In this document: piece after piece, positions 11,401-22,891 of the stretch | How the letters are laid out: each line of letters opens with the position of its first letter | Numbering within the stretch: position 1 is the first letter of the stretch | The notes under the pieces: generated by a model | What the model was told of the DNA's origin: nothing | Seen by the model: only the letters and a program-made list of their open reading frames with translations | Databases searched by the model: none | DNA from: Phaseolus vulgaris | Taxonomy: Eukaryota > Streptophyta > Magnoliopsida > Fabales > Fabaceae | Length of the DNA: 64,000 nt | Reading direction: 5' to 3' | Assembly (NCBI RefSeq): GCF_000499845.2 | Contig: NC_023750.2 | Location: forward strand, 32,630,252-32,694,251 | Program-made: the position numbers and the translations under genes

Positions 11401-12629
11401 CGTTACTCTTCTTCACCAGTACGACATTTGCCAACCATTCAGGGTACTGGACTTCCCTGATGTGGCCTGCAGCGAGGAGTTTCTGTGTTTCGTCCTTGAT
11501 CGCCTGCCTCCTCTCCTCATTGAATTTTCTTCTCCTTTGTCGCACCGGTCTCACCATGTTGTCCATCGCCAGATGATGGCACAAGAAATCGGGATCAATC
11601 CCGGGCATGTCCGAAGCGGACCAAGCAAACGCGTCCAGATGCCGCTCAATCACCTTGGCGATCTGGTCCTGGAGATCGACCTCCAGAGATCTTCCGAGCT
11701 TGAAGACTTTCCCCCCGATCTCCTTCTCGAGCCACTACTCAACAGGTTTGGGCCTGGATTCTCTGGCGATCACCGCCCTGGCGATTCCCTGTTCCCTTGC
11801 TTCCTCAGGGCGATTCCGTGCCTCTTCCTCCTCCAGGCCAGCATTCCTCTCCCCCAGCTCAGCATCCACCATTTCCACGTCTCTTCCGGCGGCCTCCTCT
11901 GTTACCGGCGGTCTGGGCTTCACACCGGGAGGTGGGGTGGTTGTTACATAACTCACTGATCTTTTGTTTTTCAGGCTATTCTCATAGCACCTTTTCGCTT
12001 CTTTCTGATCAGACTTTATCGTGATCACCACCCCTTCCATTGACGGCAACTTCACCTTCATGTGCCGAGTCGACGGAATGGCACCTATCCTGTTAAGAGT
12101 GGGCCTTCCCAACAGGATGTTATACGCTGAGGGGGCGTTTACAATGAGGTACTTGATTTTCTCCGTCCTCGACCCGGCCTCATCTGTAAACGTGGTTCTC
12201 AGCTCAATGTACCCCCTGACCTCCACCTGGTCGCCAGCGAACCCATATAAGCACCCTCCATAGGGCCTTAGCTGGTCAAGGGGCAATTCCAGCTGCGTGA
12301 AAGTCGGCCAGAACATCACGTCTGCCGAGCTTCCTTGGTCCACCAGAACTCGGTGGACCTTCCTTCCCGCCGTAACCAACGAAATAACTATGGGATCGTT
12401 GTCATGAGGCACAACGTCCCGAAGATCCTGCTTTGTGAGCGTGATGTCCACTTCCGGCGAGTGATCTTCAAACATGTCCACTGCCATCACCGATCGCGCA
12501 TACTTTTTCCTCTGCGATGCGGTGCATCCACCACCTGAGAAACCCCCTGCAATGGTGTGGATCTCCCCATGGATAGGCATCTCGTGTTGCTGGGCTTCTC
12601 CACCTGCTGGCTGGGAACTCGACGCTCCC
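8464..12629 (-). pseudogene. Element A pol: protease, RT, two RNase H domains and integrase (broken)
   Basis: Read on the minus strand, this encodes an aspartic protease (VLVDQGSSADV), an RT with YVDDMVV, a gypsy-type RNase H, a second RNase H (VDGSS, AEYEAL, KSDS and ARADLLAK carry the acidic residues) and an integrase. The integrase has a zinc region ending CKQCQ, then WGIDILGPF, VSDNGTQF and PQTNGQVESAN, and a C-terminal GPF/GAYRL segment. Two RNase H domains in a row are a hallmark of the Tat lineage. Breaks are a frameshift near 12630 relative to gag, TAG stops at 11735-11737 and 10553-10555 (both CAG in sister copies), and a deletion of about 36 bp near 10285 between the RNase H domains. 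It cannot make an active polyprotein as it stands. Confidence 0.85.
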
Positions 12630-13926
12630 CCGTCCTTCTATCCAGCAGATAGTCATTTAGGAACCCGCTCTTAACCAGATCGTCGAGCTGGTATCCTAAA
12701 GACAAACACGAGTCCAGGTTGTGGCCAAAACACTGGTGGAACTCGCACCAGGCGTCCGGCTTTGACCCCAGCACCTTGTCGCCCACCTTCTCAGGCGCCT
12801 TCAACCTAGCAGATATGTTAGGGATAGCGATCAGGTCCGCTAGTCCCATGACAAATTTGTGCTTAGACGGGCGATTGTATTCCCGGCGTGCTGGTTGTTG
12901 GCGCGCTGGTTGTTGGCGCGCTTGGCTTCTTCCCTTATTTCTCCTGTCGTAAGGATAGCGAGTCCTTTGGTCCTTTCTGGTCGCCGCTGCCGTTTCCAGC
13001 ACCCTCTGTGGCTGGATCCTGGTCTGTGCGCGTGGCCTGGCGGGAGCCACGCTGCCTCTCTTCTCGGCGATTTCACTCTCGTCGGCGATGTGGGCCACCG
13101 CAAGTCGCCTGACTTCAGCAAACGTTGCTGGATGAGCCCTGATCAAGGCCTCGCAGAATGGCCCTGGCTGCACGCCCTTCTTGAAGGCATAGACCAACAT
13201 TTCTTCATCCTTGGCCGGCGATCTGACCATCTGCGCTCCGAAGCGATTGAGGTAGTCTCTGAGGGACTCCCCATGGTACTGCCTTATATCAAACAGATCA
13301 TAAGACACCCTGGGCGGTGCCTTATTCACGATGTACTGTTCAACGAAGATCTTCGAGAACTGTTGAAAATTGGTTATGTGGCCGTTAGGCAGGCTCACAA
13401 ACCACTCCATCGCCGTTCCCTGGAGCGTACTCACGAACATCTTGCAGTAGACGGCGTCTGACCCTCCCGACAGCATCATCTGCGTGTGGAACGTGGTCAG
13501 ATGAGCCTCTGGATCCTCCACGCCGGTAAAAACAGCTTTAACCGGAACCACGCTCGTGGGAATTGGCGTGTCGGTAATCGCCTGAACGAAAGGCATTGGG
13601 AACACACGAGGTGGCGTCGACGGTGCCACCTCTTCAGCAGAAGAACGTCCCTGTTGTTCCTGAAGAGCCCGATGCAGCTCCTCAGTTACCTTGCTGAGCT
13701 CCTCGTTCCTGGCGCGAGAGGCGATCAGGTCCTCATGTATCCTTGCCTGCTCTACGCGCGAGGCTTCCACGGTTGCCTGCAACGAGCGCATCATTTCTGC
13801 CATCTGCGCCATGGTCATGGCGGCGTCGCCTTCAGCAGCGACAGGCGCCACGGGACTGGAACGATTGCTTCTCATTTTTCTCATTAACTTCAGCGAACCA
13901 CAGGAATACAGCAAACAACACTTCAA
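12630..13926 (-). pseudogene. Element A gag
   Basis: The gag reading frame starts upstream of an RSNRSSPVAPVA segment, has a coiled-coil-like N-terminus, then a Retrotrans_gag (PF03732) core with FTGVEDPEAHL, the GSDAVYCKMF segment and RDYLNRFGAQM. A short Cys/His motif (WCEFHQCFGHNLDSC) lies towards the C-terminus. A one-base loss in a C run near 12622-12632 puts gag out of frame with protease; the sister copy C has one more C and reads through. The start could be the MRSNRSS methionine or the one upstream at 13926. Confidence 0.8.
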
Positions 13927-14227
13927 CCACGATCGAATCAGCGATCAATCGGAGAAAACTCAAGAAACTGCGCAAGAACTCAAGAACACCGAAAACCTTC
14001 GAAGAAAACCACAACTTCACCAAAAACCACCGTTTCCCCGCGAACAACCAAACAAACGAAAGAACTCGAATCCACCGATCGAAAAGCCAAACGAACGGTT
14101 CAAAACGCAGATTCACCGAACGAAACTCAAAGAAACTGCGAACGACGGTTGCACCAGCACACAACCACGCAAAAAACCTCGAAAACTTCCACGAACTCAC
14201 GCTGTGGATGGGAGCAAGTTTTACACG

Positions 14228-14247
14228 GCCCCACGGTGGGCGCCTGA
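14228..14247 (-). other. Primer-binding site of A
   Basis: The sense strand reads about GGCGCCCACCGTGGGG directly after the 5' LTR. C, D and F have the same motif. The priming tRNA was not assigned. Confidence 0.55.
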
Positions 14248-14560
14248 TGATCCTGCCTGTTGACCGGAACGCTGGAGAATGCCTCGTCAAAGGATCGACG
14301 TGCGCACCGCTTCTCACCTTCGTTCCTCCCCGGGATCTACTTCAAGAACCTGCAAAGAAACGATACGGCGCCGTTGCGGCCGATCGCACTCCGACGCTCA
14401 AGTCAGTGACGGTATCACCAAATACTAAGAACAAGAACCGTGCAAATCCTCTCTCACAATCAGCTCTATCACTCGTAAGCGTAAAGTGTATGAACTGAAC
14501 GTGCGTACCTCAGAAAGTCTGTTAAGAGTTCTTATATACCTGGTGGCTTTCTCTCTCCTG
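14248..14560 (-). repeat. Truncated 5' LTR of element A
   Basis: 313 bp match the 3' LTR (2773 onwards) at all but about two positions, including TATATAAG at 14531-14538. The LTR stops at a CTGGC (14556-14560) that is also present at the corresponding point in RT of element B. About 480 bp of U3 are missing. Confidence 0.85.
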
Positions 14561-16186
14561 GCGATGGACAACTTGGTGAGACCAGTGCGACAAAGAAGAA
14601 GAAAGTTCAACGAGGAGAGGAGGCAGGCGATTAGGGACGAAACACATAAACTCCTCGCTGCAGGCCACATCAGGGAAGTCCAGTACCCTGAATGGCTGGC
14701 AAATGTCGTGCTGGTGAAGAAGAGTAATGGGAAATGGCGCATGTGCGTCGATTTTACTGAGCTGAATAAGGCCTGCCCAAAGGATTCGTATCCTTTGCCA
14801 AACATAGACGCCCTGGTGGACAGTGCTGCAGGGTGTAAATTGCTGAGCTTTCTGGATGCCTTCTCGGGGTACAACCAGATAAAGATGCATCCCATGGATG
14901 AAGAGAAGACTGCCTTCATGACCGAGAGATCGTGCTACTGCTACAAGGTGATGCCGTTTGGGCTGAAGAATGCGGGGGCCACGTACCAGAGGTTGATGGA
15001 TCGAGTACTTGCACCGATGTTGGGAAGGAATGTGCAAGCTTACGTAGATGACATGGTCGTGACCTCGCCAGAGAAGAGCAAGCACGTTGCGGACTTCGAG
15101 GAATTGTTCACGACGATCGCCAAGTTCAGGTTGAAGCTGAATCCGGAGAAGTGCGTCTTTGGCGTGGAGGCTGGGAAGTTCTTGGGTTTTCTCTTAACCG
15201 AGAGAGGAATAGAGGCCAATCCGGATAAGTGTGCCGCCATCTTGGCGATGAGGAGCCCAGCCACTGTGAAGGAAGTACAACAACTAACAGGTCGGATGGC
15301 CGCCCTGTCTCGCTTCGTGTCAGCTAGCGGAGAGAAGGGACATCCCTACTTCCAGTGCTTAAGGCGCAATAACAAGTTTGCTTGGACGAAGGAGTGCGAG
15401 GAAGCCTTCGTCAAGCTGAAGGAGTATCTGGCGAGCCCGCCGGTTCTGTGCAAACCGCTGGTGGGAACCCCTCTCAGGTTGTATTTTGCTGTAACTGAGA
15501 GGGCGGTAAGTGCGGTGCTCGCCCAGGACCAAGATCAGGCTCATAAGCCTATTTATTTTGTTAGTAAGGTGTTGCAGGGCATCGAAACGAGATATCAGGC
15601 CCTGGAGAAGGCTGCGCTGGCTGTGGTGTTTTCGGCGAGGAGGTTGCGCCACTATTTCCATAGCTTCACAATACTGGTGATGACTAACCTGCCCATCCAG
15701 AAGGTCTTGAAGAAGCCCGACGTCGCGGGAAGGATGGTGAAGTGGGCAGTAGAGTTGTCAGAGTTTGACATTAAGTATGAACCCCGAGGCCCGATTAAGG
15801 GGCAAATCTTCGCAGATTTCGTGGTCGAGCTCTCATTTGAGGCGACACGAGTTGAAGGGGACGGTTTCCGTTGGGTGCTTTCAGTGGATGGATCGTCGAA
15901 CCAGCAGGGTAGCGGTGCTGGAGTCATCTTGGAGGGACCCAACGGCGTGCTGATCGAACAATCTTTGAGGTTTGCCTTCAAAGCCAGCAACAATCAAGCA
16001 AAATATGAGGCGCTGATCGCCGGGATCTTGCTGGCAAAAGAGATGGGAGCGAAGGTGTTGATGGCTAAGAGTGACTCGCTGCTAGTCACGGGGCAAGTAA
16101 GAGGCGAGTTCCAGGCTAAAGATCCACAAATGGTGGCTTACCTGGAGTATGGTGCATGTGCCCAGAGAGCAGAATGCCCAAGCTGA
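14561..16186 (+). pseudogene. Element B RT and RNase H
   Basis: An open frame covers RT (CVDF, FSGYNQI, YVDDMVV) and both RNase H domains (AEYEAL appears as AKYEAL here; VDGSS and KSDS are kept). The frame also runs upstream through antisense LTR sequence from 14486, which is an accident of the junction. A deletion of about 44 bp near 16150 removes the end of the second RNase H and shifts the frame, so the reading ends at 16186. RT motifs are intact, but no gag or protease is attached and no promoter of its own is seen. Confidence 0.8.
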
Positions 16187-17660
16187 CTTGCTGGCTAAGC
16201 TCGCCAGTTCAGGCAAGGGGGGTAGACAGAGGACGGTGATTCAAGAAACTCTGAAGACGCCGAGAGCATTTGTAGCATATCACCTGGTTCTTCAGATAAG
16301 CAGGTCGACGGAAAAAGCGGCAAGAAGTCACAGGTCTTTGACGCAAGAAACGTTGAGATCACCGAGAATTAGAGCATGTCGAGGAGAGAAGGTGAACATG
16401 ACGCAGGTCTGCGCTACCCATGAGCCAGACACATGGATAACACAGTACAAGCGGTGCCTGGCAGATGGCCTTCTCCCGCTGGATCCGACAGAGGCTAGGA
16501 AGATAAAGAAAAATTCCAACAAGTACACAATGATCGATGGCGAGTTGTACAGGTTTGGTTTCACTCACCCACTCCTGGAATGTGTACATGGCGAGAAATG
16601 CACGAGGATTATGGCAGAGCTCCATGAAGGGATATGCGGAAGCCACGTCGGGGGTCGAGCTCTGGCCGCAAGGACTCTCCGTGCAGGTTATTACTGGCCA
16701 ACGATGAGAGAGGATTGCAAGAGGTATGCGCAGTGTTGCAAACAATGCCAACAACACGCCGATTGGCACAAGGCGCCTCCCGAGGAGTTGAAGTCGATTT
16801 ACAGCCCTTGGCCGTTTCATTTATGGGGAATCGACATCCTGGGACCTTTCCCGCTGGCGATCAGGCAGATGAAGTACTTGGTGGTGGTGATTGAGTATTT
16901 CACCAAGTGGATCGAAGCAGAACCAGTGGCCCAGATCACCGCACACAAGATCGAAGGTTTCGTGTGGAAGAACATTGTGTGTCGGTTTGGTGTGCCCAAG
17001 CGCCTGGTGTCGGACAATGGGACTCAGTTTGCAAGTCACCTGTTGAAGAAGCTGTGCGAAGGGGTGGGAATTCAACAAGTGTTTGCATCCGTCGAGCACC
17101 CTCAGACGAATGGTCAAGTAGAGTCAGCTAATCGGGTGCTGCTGAGAGGGTTGAAGAGAAGGCTAGAGAAAGCCAAGGGAAGCTGGGCTGAGGAGGTACC
17201 CCGTATAGTTTGGGCGTACCACACCACCGAGCAGTCAGGGACCCATGAGACCCCGTTCAGCTTGGTCTATGGGTGCGACGCAATGATTCCAGTGGAGATC
17301 CAGGAGAGCTCGCCGAGATTCCAGAACTTCGTGGAGGAAGACTCGAATGAAGAGAGAAGGTTGAACCTGGATCTACTGGATGAGGTCAGGGAAGAGGCGA
17401 GATTGAAAGCTGAGGCGGTGAAGAGAAGGATTGAACGAAGATATAACTCGAGAGTGATGCCGAGACAGTTCAAGGAAGGCCACCTGGTGATGAGGAAAGC
17501 CCATCAGCACGAGATGGAGAATAAGCTGTCGCCTAAGTGGACGGGACCGTTCAGAATAACCGAGGCACTCGGGAACGGCGCCTACCGCTTAGAGACATTG
17601 GAAGGAGGGGCGATTCCTTGCACTTGGAACGCCACGCACCTCAAGTTGTATTACAGTTAA
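16149..17660 (+). pseudogene. Element B second RNase H end and integrase
   Basis: An uninterrupted frame of about 500 codons starts at the HVPREQNAQADLL end of the second RNase H. It continues through a zinc-binding region (HxxH-like and CKQCQ), the catalytic core (WGIDILGPF, VSDNGTQF, PQTNGQVESAN with its Glu) and the C-terminal GPF and GAYRL segment, stopping after KLYYS. It is the best preserved integrase in this cluster besides that of F. The start is arbitrary, because in an intact element this is the end of the polyprotein. Confidence 0.8.
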
Positions 17661-18336
17661 GAAACTTTGTAAGTAAAGACAAACACGAAGTTATATTACA
17701 ATGTCTCTGATAAAACAGTTTGAAGGGGGCACTCTTTTTTCCCTAAGGAGGGTTTTTAATGAGGCCACCCAATAAAAGAAGAGCTTTCGAAGCTCAAAGT
17801 TGTTTTAGATTGCATGCTTGTTGTTTTCAGAAAGTTTTGAAGAAAGACCTTGTCACTTATATGTGATTTAAGGCAAGTAAAGATATATCGCATGCTTGCT
17901 AAAAAGTCCTCATCGTCTTTCGGCGATCGGAGGCACCAGTTAAAGTTAAAGTCCTCATCGTCTTCCGGCGATCGGAGGCACCAGTTAAAAGACCTCAACG
18001 CCCTCGCGCGTCCTGAGGCGAGATAACGACCTCCTCGCCGACGAGCGAGTGCAGGCGAGGAAGAGTGAAAAGTCCTCAGTGCTTCTGGGGGCGAGAAACC
18101 CCTGGGGCAATGTAGAGGCACCAGTGAAAACTCCTCAGTGTTTCTGGGGGAGAGGAGATGTAACCCTTGGGGCAATGTAGAGGCACCAGGGAAAAATCCT
18201 CAATGTTTCTGGGGGAGAGGAGATGTAACCCCTGGGGCAATGTAGAGGCACCAGCGAAAAGTCCTCAGTGTTTCTGGGGGAGAGGAGATGTAACCCCTGG
18301 GGCAATGTAGAGGCACCAGCGAAAAGTCCTCAGTGT
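17661..18336 (+). repeat. Left arm of the B/C palindrome: post-pol block and tandem repeats
   Basis: Contains the conserved post-pol block (17715-17775), GATCGCC units near 17920-17990, and about four copies of a unit near 60 bp with TTTCTGGGGGAGAGGAG and CCTGGGGCAATGTAGAGG. The reverse complement of the same material follows from 18337. Confidence 0.8.
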
Positions 18337-18848
18337 TACATTGCCCCAGGGGTTCCATCTTCTCGCCCCCAGAAACATGGAGGACTTTTTACTCTTTCTC
18401 GCCTGCACTCGCTCGACGGCGAGGAGGTCTTTTACTTGCCTCAGGACGCGCGAGAGCGTTGAGGTCTTTCATCTGGTGCCTCCGATCGCCGAAAGACGAT
18501 GAGGACTTTGAAAACTTAACTGGTGCCTCCAATCGCCGAAAAACGATAAGGACTTAAAACTTAACTGGTGCCTCCAATCGCCGAAAAACGATGAGGACTT
18601 AAAACCTTTTAGAAAGCACGCGATATATCTTTTCTTGCCTTAAATCATGTACAAATGAGAAGGTCTTTCTTCACCACTTTTGAAAATAGCACACATGCAA
18701 TCTGAAAACACCTTATACTTCGAAAACTCTTCTTTTATTGGGTGGCCTCATTAAAAACCCTCCTTAGGGAAAAAAGAGTGCCCCCTTTAAACTGTTTTAA
18801 CAGAGACATTGTAATATAACATTGTGTTTGTCTTCACTTACAAAGCTC
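18337..18848 (-). repeat. Right arm of the B/C palindrome
   Basis: Reverse-complement counterpart of the left arm. It starts mid-repeat at TACATTGCCCC and continues through CTCGCC..GGCGAG and GATCGCCGAAA units to the post-pol block (18731-18786). The arms are imperfect copies from two elements, not an exact inverted duplication. Confidence 0.8.
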
Positions 18849-21800
18849 TTAACTATAGTACAACTTCAGGTGTGTGGCGTTCCAGGTGCGAGGGATCGCC
18901 CCTCCTTCCAGCGTCTCTAAGCGGTAGGCCCCGTTCCCGAGCGCCTCGGTTATTCTGAACGGTCCAGTCCACTTGGGTGACAATTTATTCTCCATCTCGT
19001 ACTGGTGGGCCTTCCTCATCACCAGATCGCCCTCTCTAAACTGCCTTGGCATCACCTTAGAGTTGTATCTTCGTTCGACCCTTCTCTTCACAGCTTCAGC
19101 TTTCAACCTCGCCTCTTCCCTGACCTCATCCAGCAGATCCAGGTTCAGCCTTCTCTCTTCATTCGAATCTTCCTCTACGAAGTTCTGGAATCTCGGCGAG
19201 CTCTCCTAGATCTCCACTGGAATCATGGCATCACACCCATAGACCAAGCTAAACGGGGTCTCATGGGTTCCTGACTGCTCGGTGGTGTGGTACGCCCAGA
19301 CTATACGGGGCACCTCCTCAGCCCAACTTCCCTTGGCTTTCTCAAGCCTTCTCTTCAAACCTCTCAACAACACCCGATTAGCTGATTCCACCTGGCCATT
19401 CGTCTGAGGGTGCTCGACGGATGCAAACACTTGTTGAATTCCCACCCCTTCGCAAAGCTTCTTCAACAGGTGGCTTGCAAACTGCGTCCCATTATCTGAC
19501 ACTAGGCGCTTAGGCACTCCAAACCGGCACACGATGTTCTTCCATACAAAACCTTCGATCTTTTTGTGCGGTGATCTGGGCCACTGGTTCTGCTTCAATC
19601 CACTTGGTGAAATACTCAATCGCCACCACCAAGTACTTCATTTGCCTGATCGCCAGCGGGAAAGGTCCCAGGATGTCGATTCCCCAAGTATGAAACGGCC
19701 AAGGGCTATAGATTGACTTCAACTCCTCGGGAGGTGCCTTATGCCAATCGGCGTGCTGCTGGCATTGTTTACAGCGTTGGGCATATTTCTTGCAATCTTC
19801 TCTCATGGATGGCCAGTAGTAGCCTGCACGGAGAGTCCTCGCGGCCAGAGCTCGACCCCCGACGTGGCTTCCGCATATACCTTCGTGGAGCTCTGCCATA
19901 ATTCTCGTGCACTTCTCGCCGTGTATACATTCTAGGAGCGGGTGAGTGAACCCAAACCTGTACAGATCGCCATCAATCAACGTATACTTGCTGGAATTTT
20001 TCTTTACCTTCCTAGCTTCCGTCGGATCCAACGGGAGGAGGCCATCTGCCAGGCACCGTTTGTATTGCGTTATCCAAGTGTCTGGCTCATGGGCGGCGCA
20101 GACCTGCATCACGTCCACCTTCTCTCCTCGGCATGCTCTAACTCTCGGCGATCTCAGAGTTTCTTGCGTCAAGGACTTATGGCTTTTCGCTGCTCTCTCC
20201 GTCGACCTGCTTATCTGAAGGACCAGGTGATCTGCTACAAATGCCCTCGGCGTCTTCAGAGTTTCTTGAATCACCGTCCTCTGACTACCCCCCTTGCCTG
20301 AGCTGGCGAGCTTAGCAAGCAAGTCAGCTCGGGCATTCTTCTCTCTGGGCACATGTACTACTTCAAAGGAGGCAAAGGAACTCTTCAATTCCTGCACATA
20401 CGCCAAGTAAGCCGCCATTTGTGGATCTTTAACCTGGAACTCGCCTGTTACTTGCCCCGTGACTAGCAGCGAGTCACTCTTAGCCATCAGCGCCCTAGCT
20501 CCCATCTCCTTGGCCAGCAAAATCCCGGCGATCAGCGCCTCATACTCTGCTTGATTGTTGCTGGCTTTAAAGGCAAACCTCAAAGATTGTTCAATCAGCA
20601 CCCCGTTGGGTCCTTCCAATATGACTCCAGCACCGCTGCCCTGCTGGTTCGACGATCCGTCCACCGAAAGTACCCAACGGAAATCGTCTCCTTCAACCCG
20701 CGCCGCCTCTGATGAGAGCTCGACCACGAAATCTGCAAAGACTTGCCCCTTGATCGGGCCTCGCGGCTCATATTTAATATCAAACTCTGACAACTCCACT
20801 GCCGACGTCACCATGCTTCCCGCAACGTCGGGTTTCTTCAAGACTTTCTGGATGGGCAGGTCAGTCATCACCAGTATTGTGAAACTGTGGAAGTAGTGGC
20901 GCAACCTCCTCGCCGAAAACACCACAGCCAGCGCAGCCTTCTCCAGGGCCTGATATCTCGTTTCTGGGCCCTGCAACACCTTGCTCACAAAATAAATAGG
21001 CTTCTGAGCCTGATCTTGATCCTGGGCGAGCACCGCACTCACCGCCCTCTCAGTCACAGCGAAATACAACCTGAGAGGGGTTCCCGCCAGCGGTTTGCAC
21101 AGAACCGGCGGGCTCGCCAGATACTCTTTTAGTTTGACGAAAGCCTCCTTGCACTCTTTCGTCCAAACGAACTTGTTATTGCGCCGCAGACATTGAAAAT
21201 AGGGATGCCCCTTTTCTCCGCTAGCTGACACGAAGCGAGATAGGGCTGCCATCCGACCTGTTAGCTGCTAGACTTCTTTCACCGTAGCCGGGCTTCTCAT
21301 CGCCAAGATGGCAGCACACTTGTCTGGGTTAGCTTCTATCCCCCTTTCAGTCAAGAGAAAACCCAAAAACTTTCCAGCCTCCACGCCGAAAATGCATTTC
21401 TCTGGGTTGAGCTTTAACTTGAACTTGGCGATCGTCGTGAACAATTCTTCCAAGTCCGCAACGTGCTTGCTCTTCTCCTGCGAGGTCACGACCATGTCAT
21501 CGACGTAGGCTTGCACGTTCCTTCCCAGCATCGGTGCAAGTACTCGATCCATCAACCTCTGGTACGTGGCCCCCGCGTTCTTCAGCCCAAACGGCATCAC
21601 CTTATAGCAGTAGCACGACCTCTCCGTCATGACGGCTGTTTTTTCTTCATCCATGGGATGCATCTTGATCTGATTATAGCCCGAGAAGGCATCCAAGAAA
21701 CTCAGCAGCTTGCACCCTGCAGCACTATCAACCAGGGCATCAATGCTTGGTAAAGGATACGAATCCTTTGGGCAAGCTTTGTTCAGATCGGTGAAATCGA

Positions 21801-22891
21801 CGCACATGCGCCATTTCCCGTTACTCTTCTTCACCAGTACGACATTTGCCAACCATTCAGGGTACTGGACTTCCCTGATGTGGCCTGCAGCGAGGAGTTT
21901 CTGTGTTTCGTCCTTGATCGCCTGCCTCCTCTCCTCATTGAGTTTTCTTCTCCTTTGTCGCACCGGTCTCACCATGTTGTCCATCGCCAGATGATGGCAC
22001 AAGAAGTCGGGATCGATCCCGGGCATGTCCGAAGCGGACCAAGCAAACGCGTCCAGATGCCGCTCAATCACCTTGGCGATCTGGTCCTGGAGATCGACCT
22101 CCAGAGATCTTCCGAGCTTGAAGATTTTCCCTCCGATCTCCTTTTCGAGCCACTGCTCGACAGGTTTGGGCCTGGATTCTCTGGCGATCACCGCCCTGGC
22201 GATTCCCTGTTCCCTTGCTTCCTCGGGGCGATTCCGTGCCTCTTCCTCCTCCAGGCCAGCATTCCTCTCCCCTAGCTCAGCGTCTACCATCTCTACATCC
22301 CTTCCGGCGGCCTCCTCTGTTACCGGCGGTCTGGGCTTCACACCGGGAGGTGGGGTGGTTGTTACATAACTCACTGATCTTTTTGTTTTTCAGGCTATTC
22401 TCATAGCACCTTTTCGCCTCTTTCTGATCAGACTTGATCGTGATCACCACCCCTTCCATGGACGACAACTTTACCTTCATGTGCCGAGTCGACGGAATGG
22501 CGCCTATCCTGTTAAGAGTGGGCCTTCCCAACAGGATGTTATATGCTGAAGGAGCGTTTACTATGAGGTACTTGATTTTCTCCATCCTCGATCCAGCCTC
22601 ATCTGTAAACGTGGTTCTCAGCTCAATGTACCCCCTGACCTCCACTTGGTCGCCAGCGAACCCATATAAGCACCCTCCATAGGGCCTTAGCTGGTCAAGG
22701 GGCAACTCCAGCTGCGTGAAAGTCGGCCAGAACATCACGTCTGCCGAGCTTCCTTGGTCCACCAGAACTCGGTGGACCTTCCTTCCCGCCGTAACCAACG
22801 AAATAACTATGGGATCGTTGTCATGAGGCACAACGTCCCGAAGATCCTGCTTTGTGAAACGTAATGTCCACTTCCGGCGAGTGATCTTCAA
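18849..22891 (-). pseudogene. Element C pol (broken)
   Basis: Domain order is as in A: protease with DQGSS, RT with YVDDMVV, two RNase H domains, and integrase. Breaks seen are a one-base insertion near 22856 between gag and protease, a one-base insertion in a T run near 22380, TAG at 21268-21270, a small insertion near 19561 in integrase, and TAG at 19206-19208. Both TAG codons are CAG in sister copies. The catalytic motifs themselves are kept, so most damage is recent loss of frame. Confidence 0.83.

Larger units (their letters stand above)
2773..14560 (-). mobile_element. Element A: Tat/Retand-like Ty3/gypsy retrotransposon, 5' LTR truncated
   Basis: Element A has, in plus-strand order, 3' LTR, antisense gene, tandem-repeat spacer, pol, gag, primer-binding site and a partial 5' LTR. 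Every coding part is broken by stops or small indels. It sits in intron 1 of the antisense gene of E-left. The 313 bp present in both of its LTRs differ at only about two positions by hand count, so the insertion is recent. The 5' LTR is cut at 14560, where element B begins in the opposite orientation. Confidence 0.88.
14561..18336 (+). mobile_element. Element B: inverted partial copy of the same family (RT to spacer)
   Basis: B runs on the plus strand, opposite to A and C. It starts inside the polyprotein just before RT and continues through both RNase H domains, the integrase and the conserved post-pol block into the tandem-repeat spacer. Gag, protease, the antisense gene and both LTRs are absent. 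At 18336 it meets element C head-on in mid-repeat. Confidence 0.85.
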
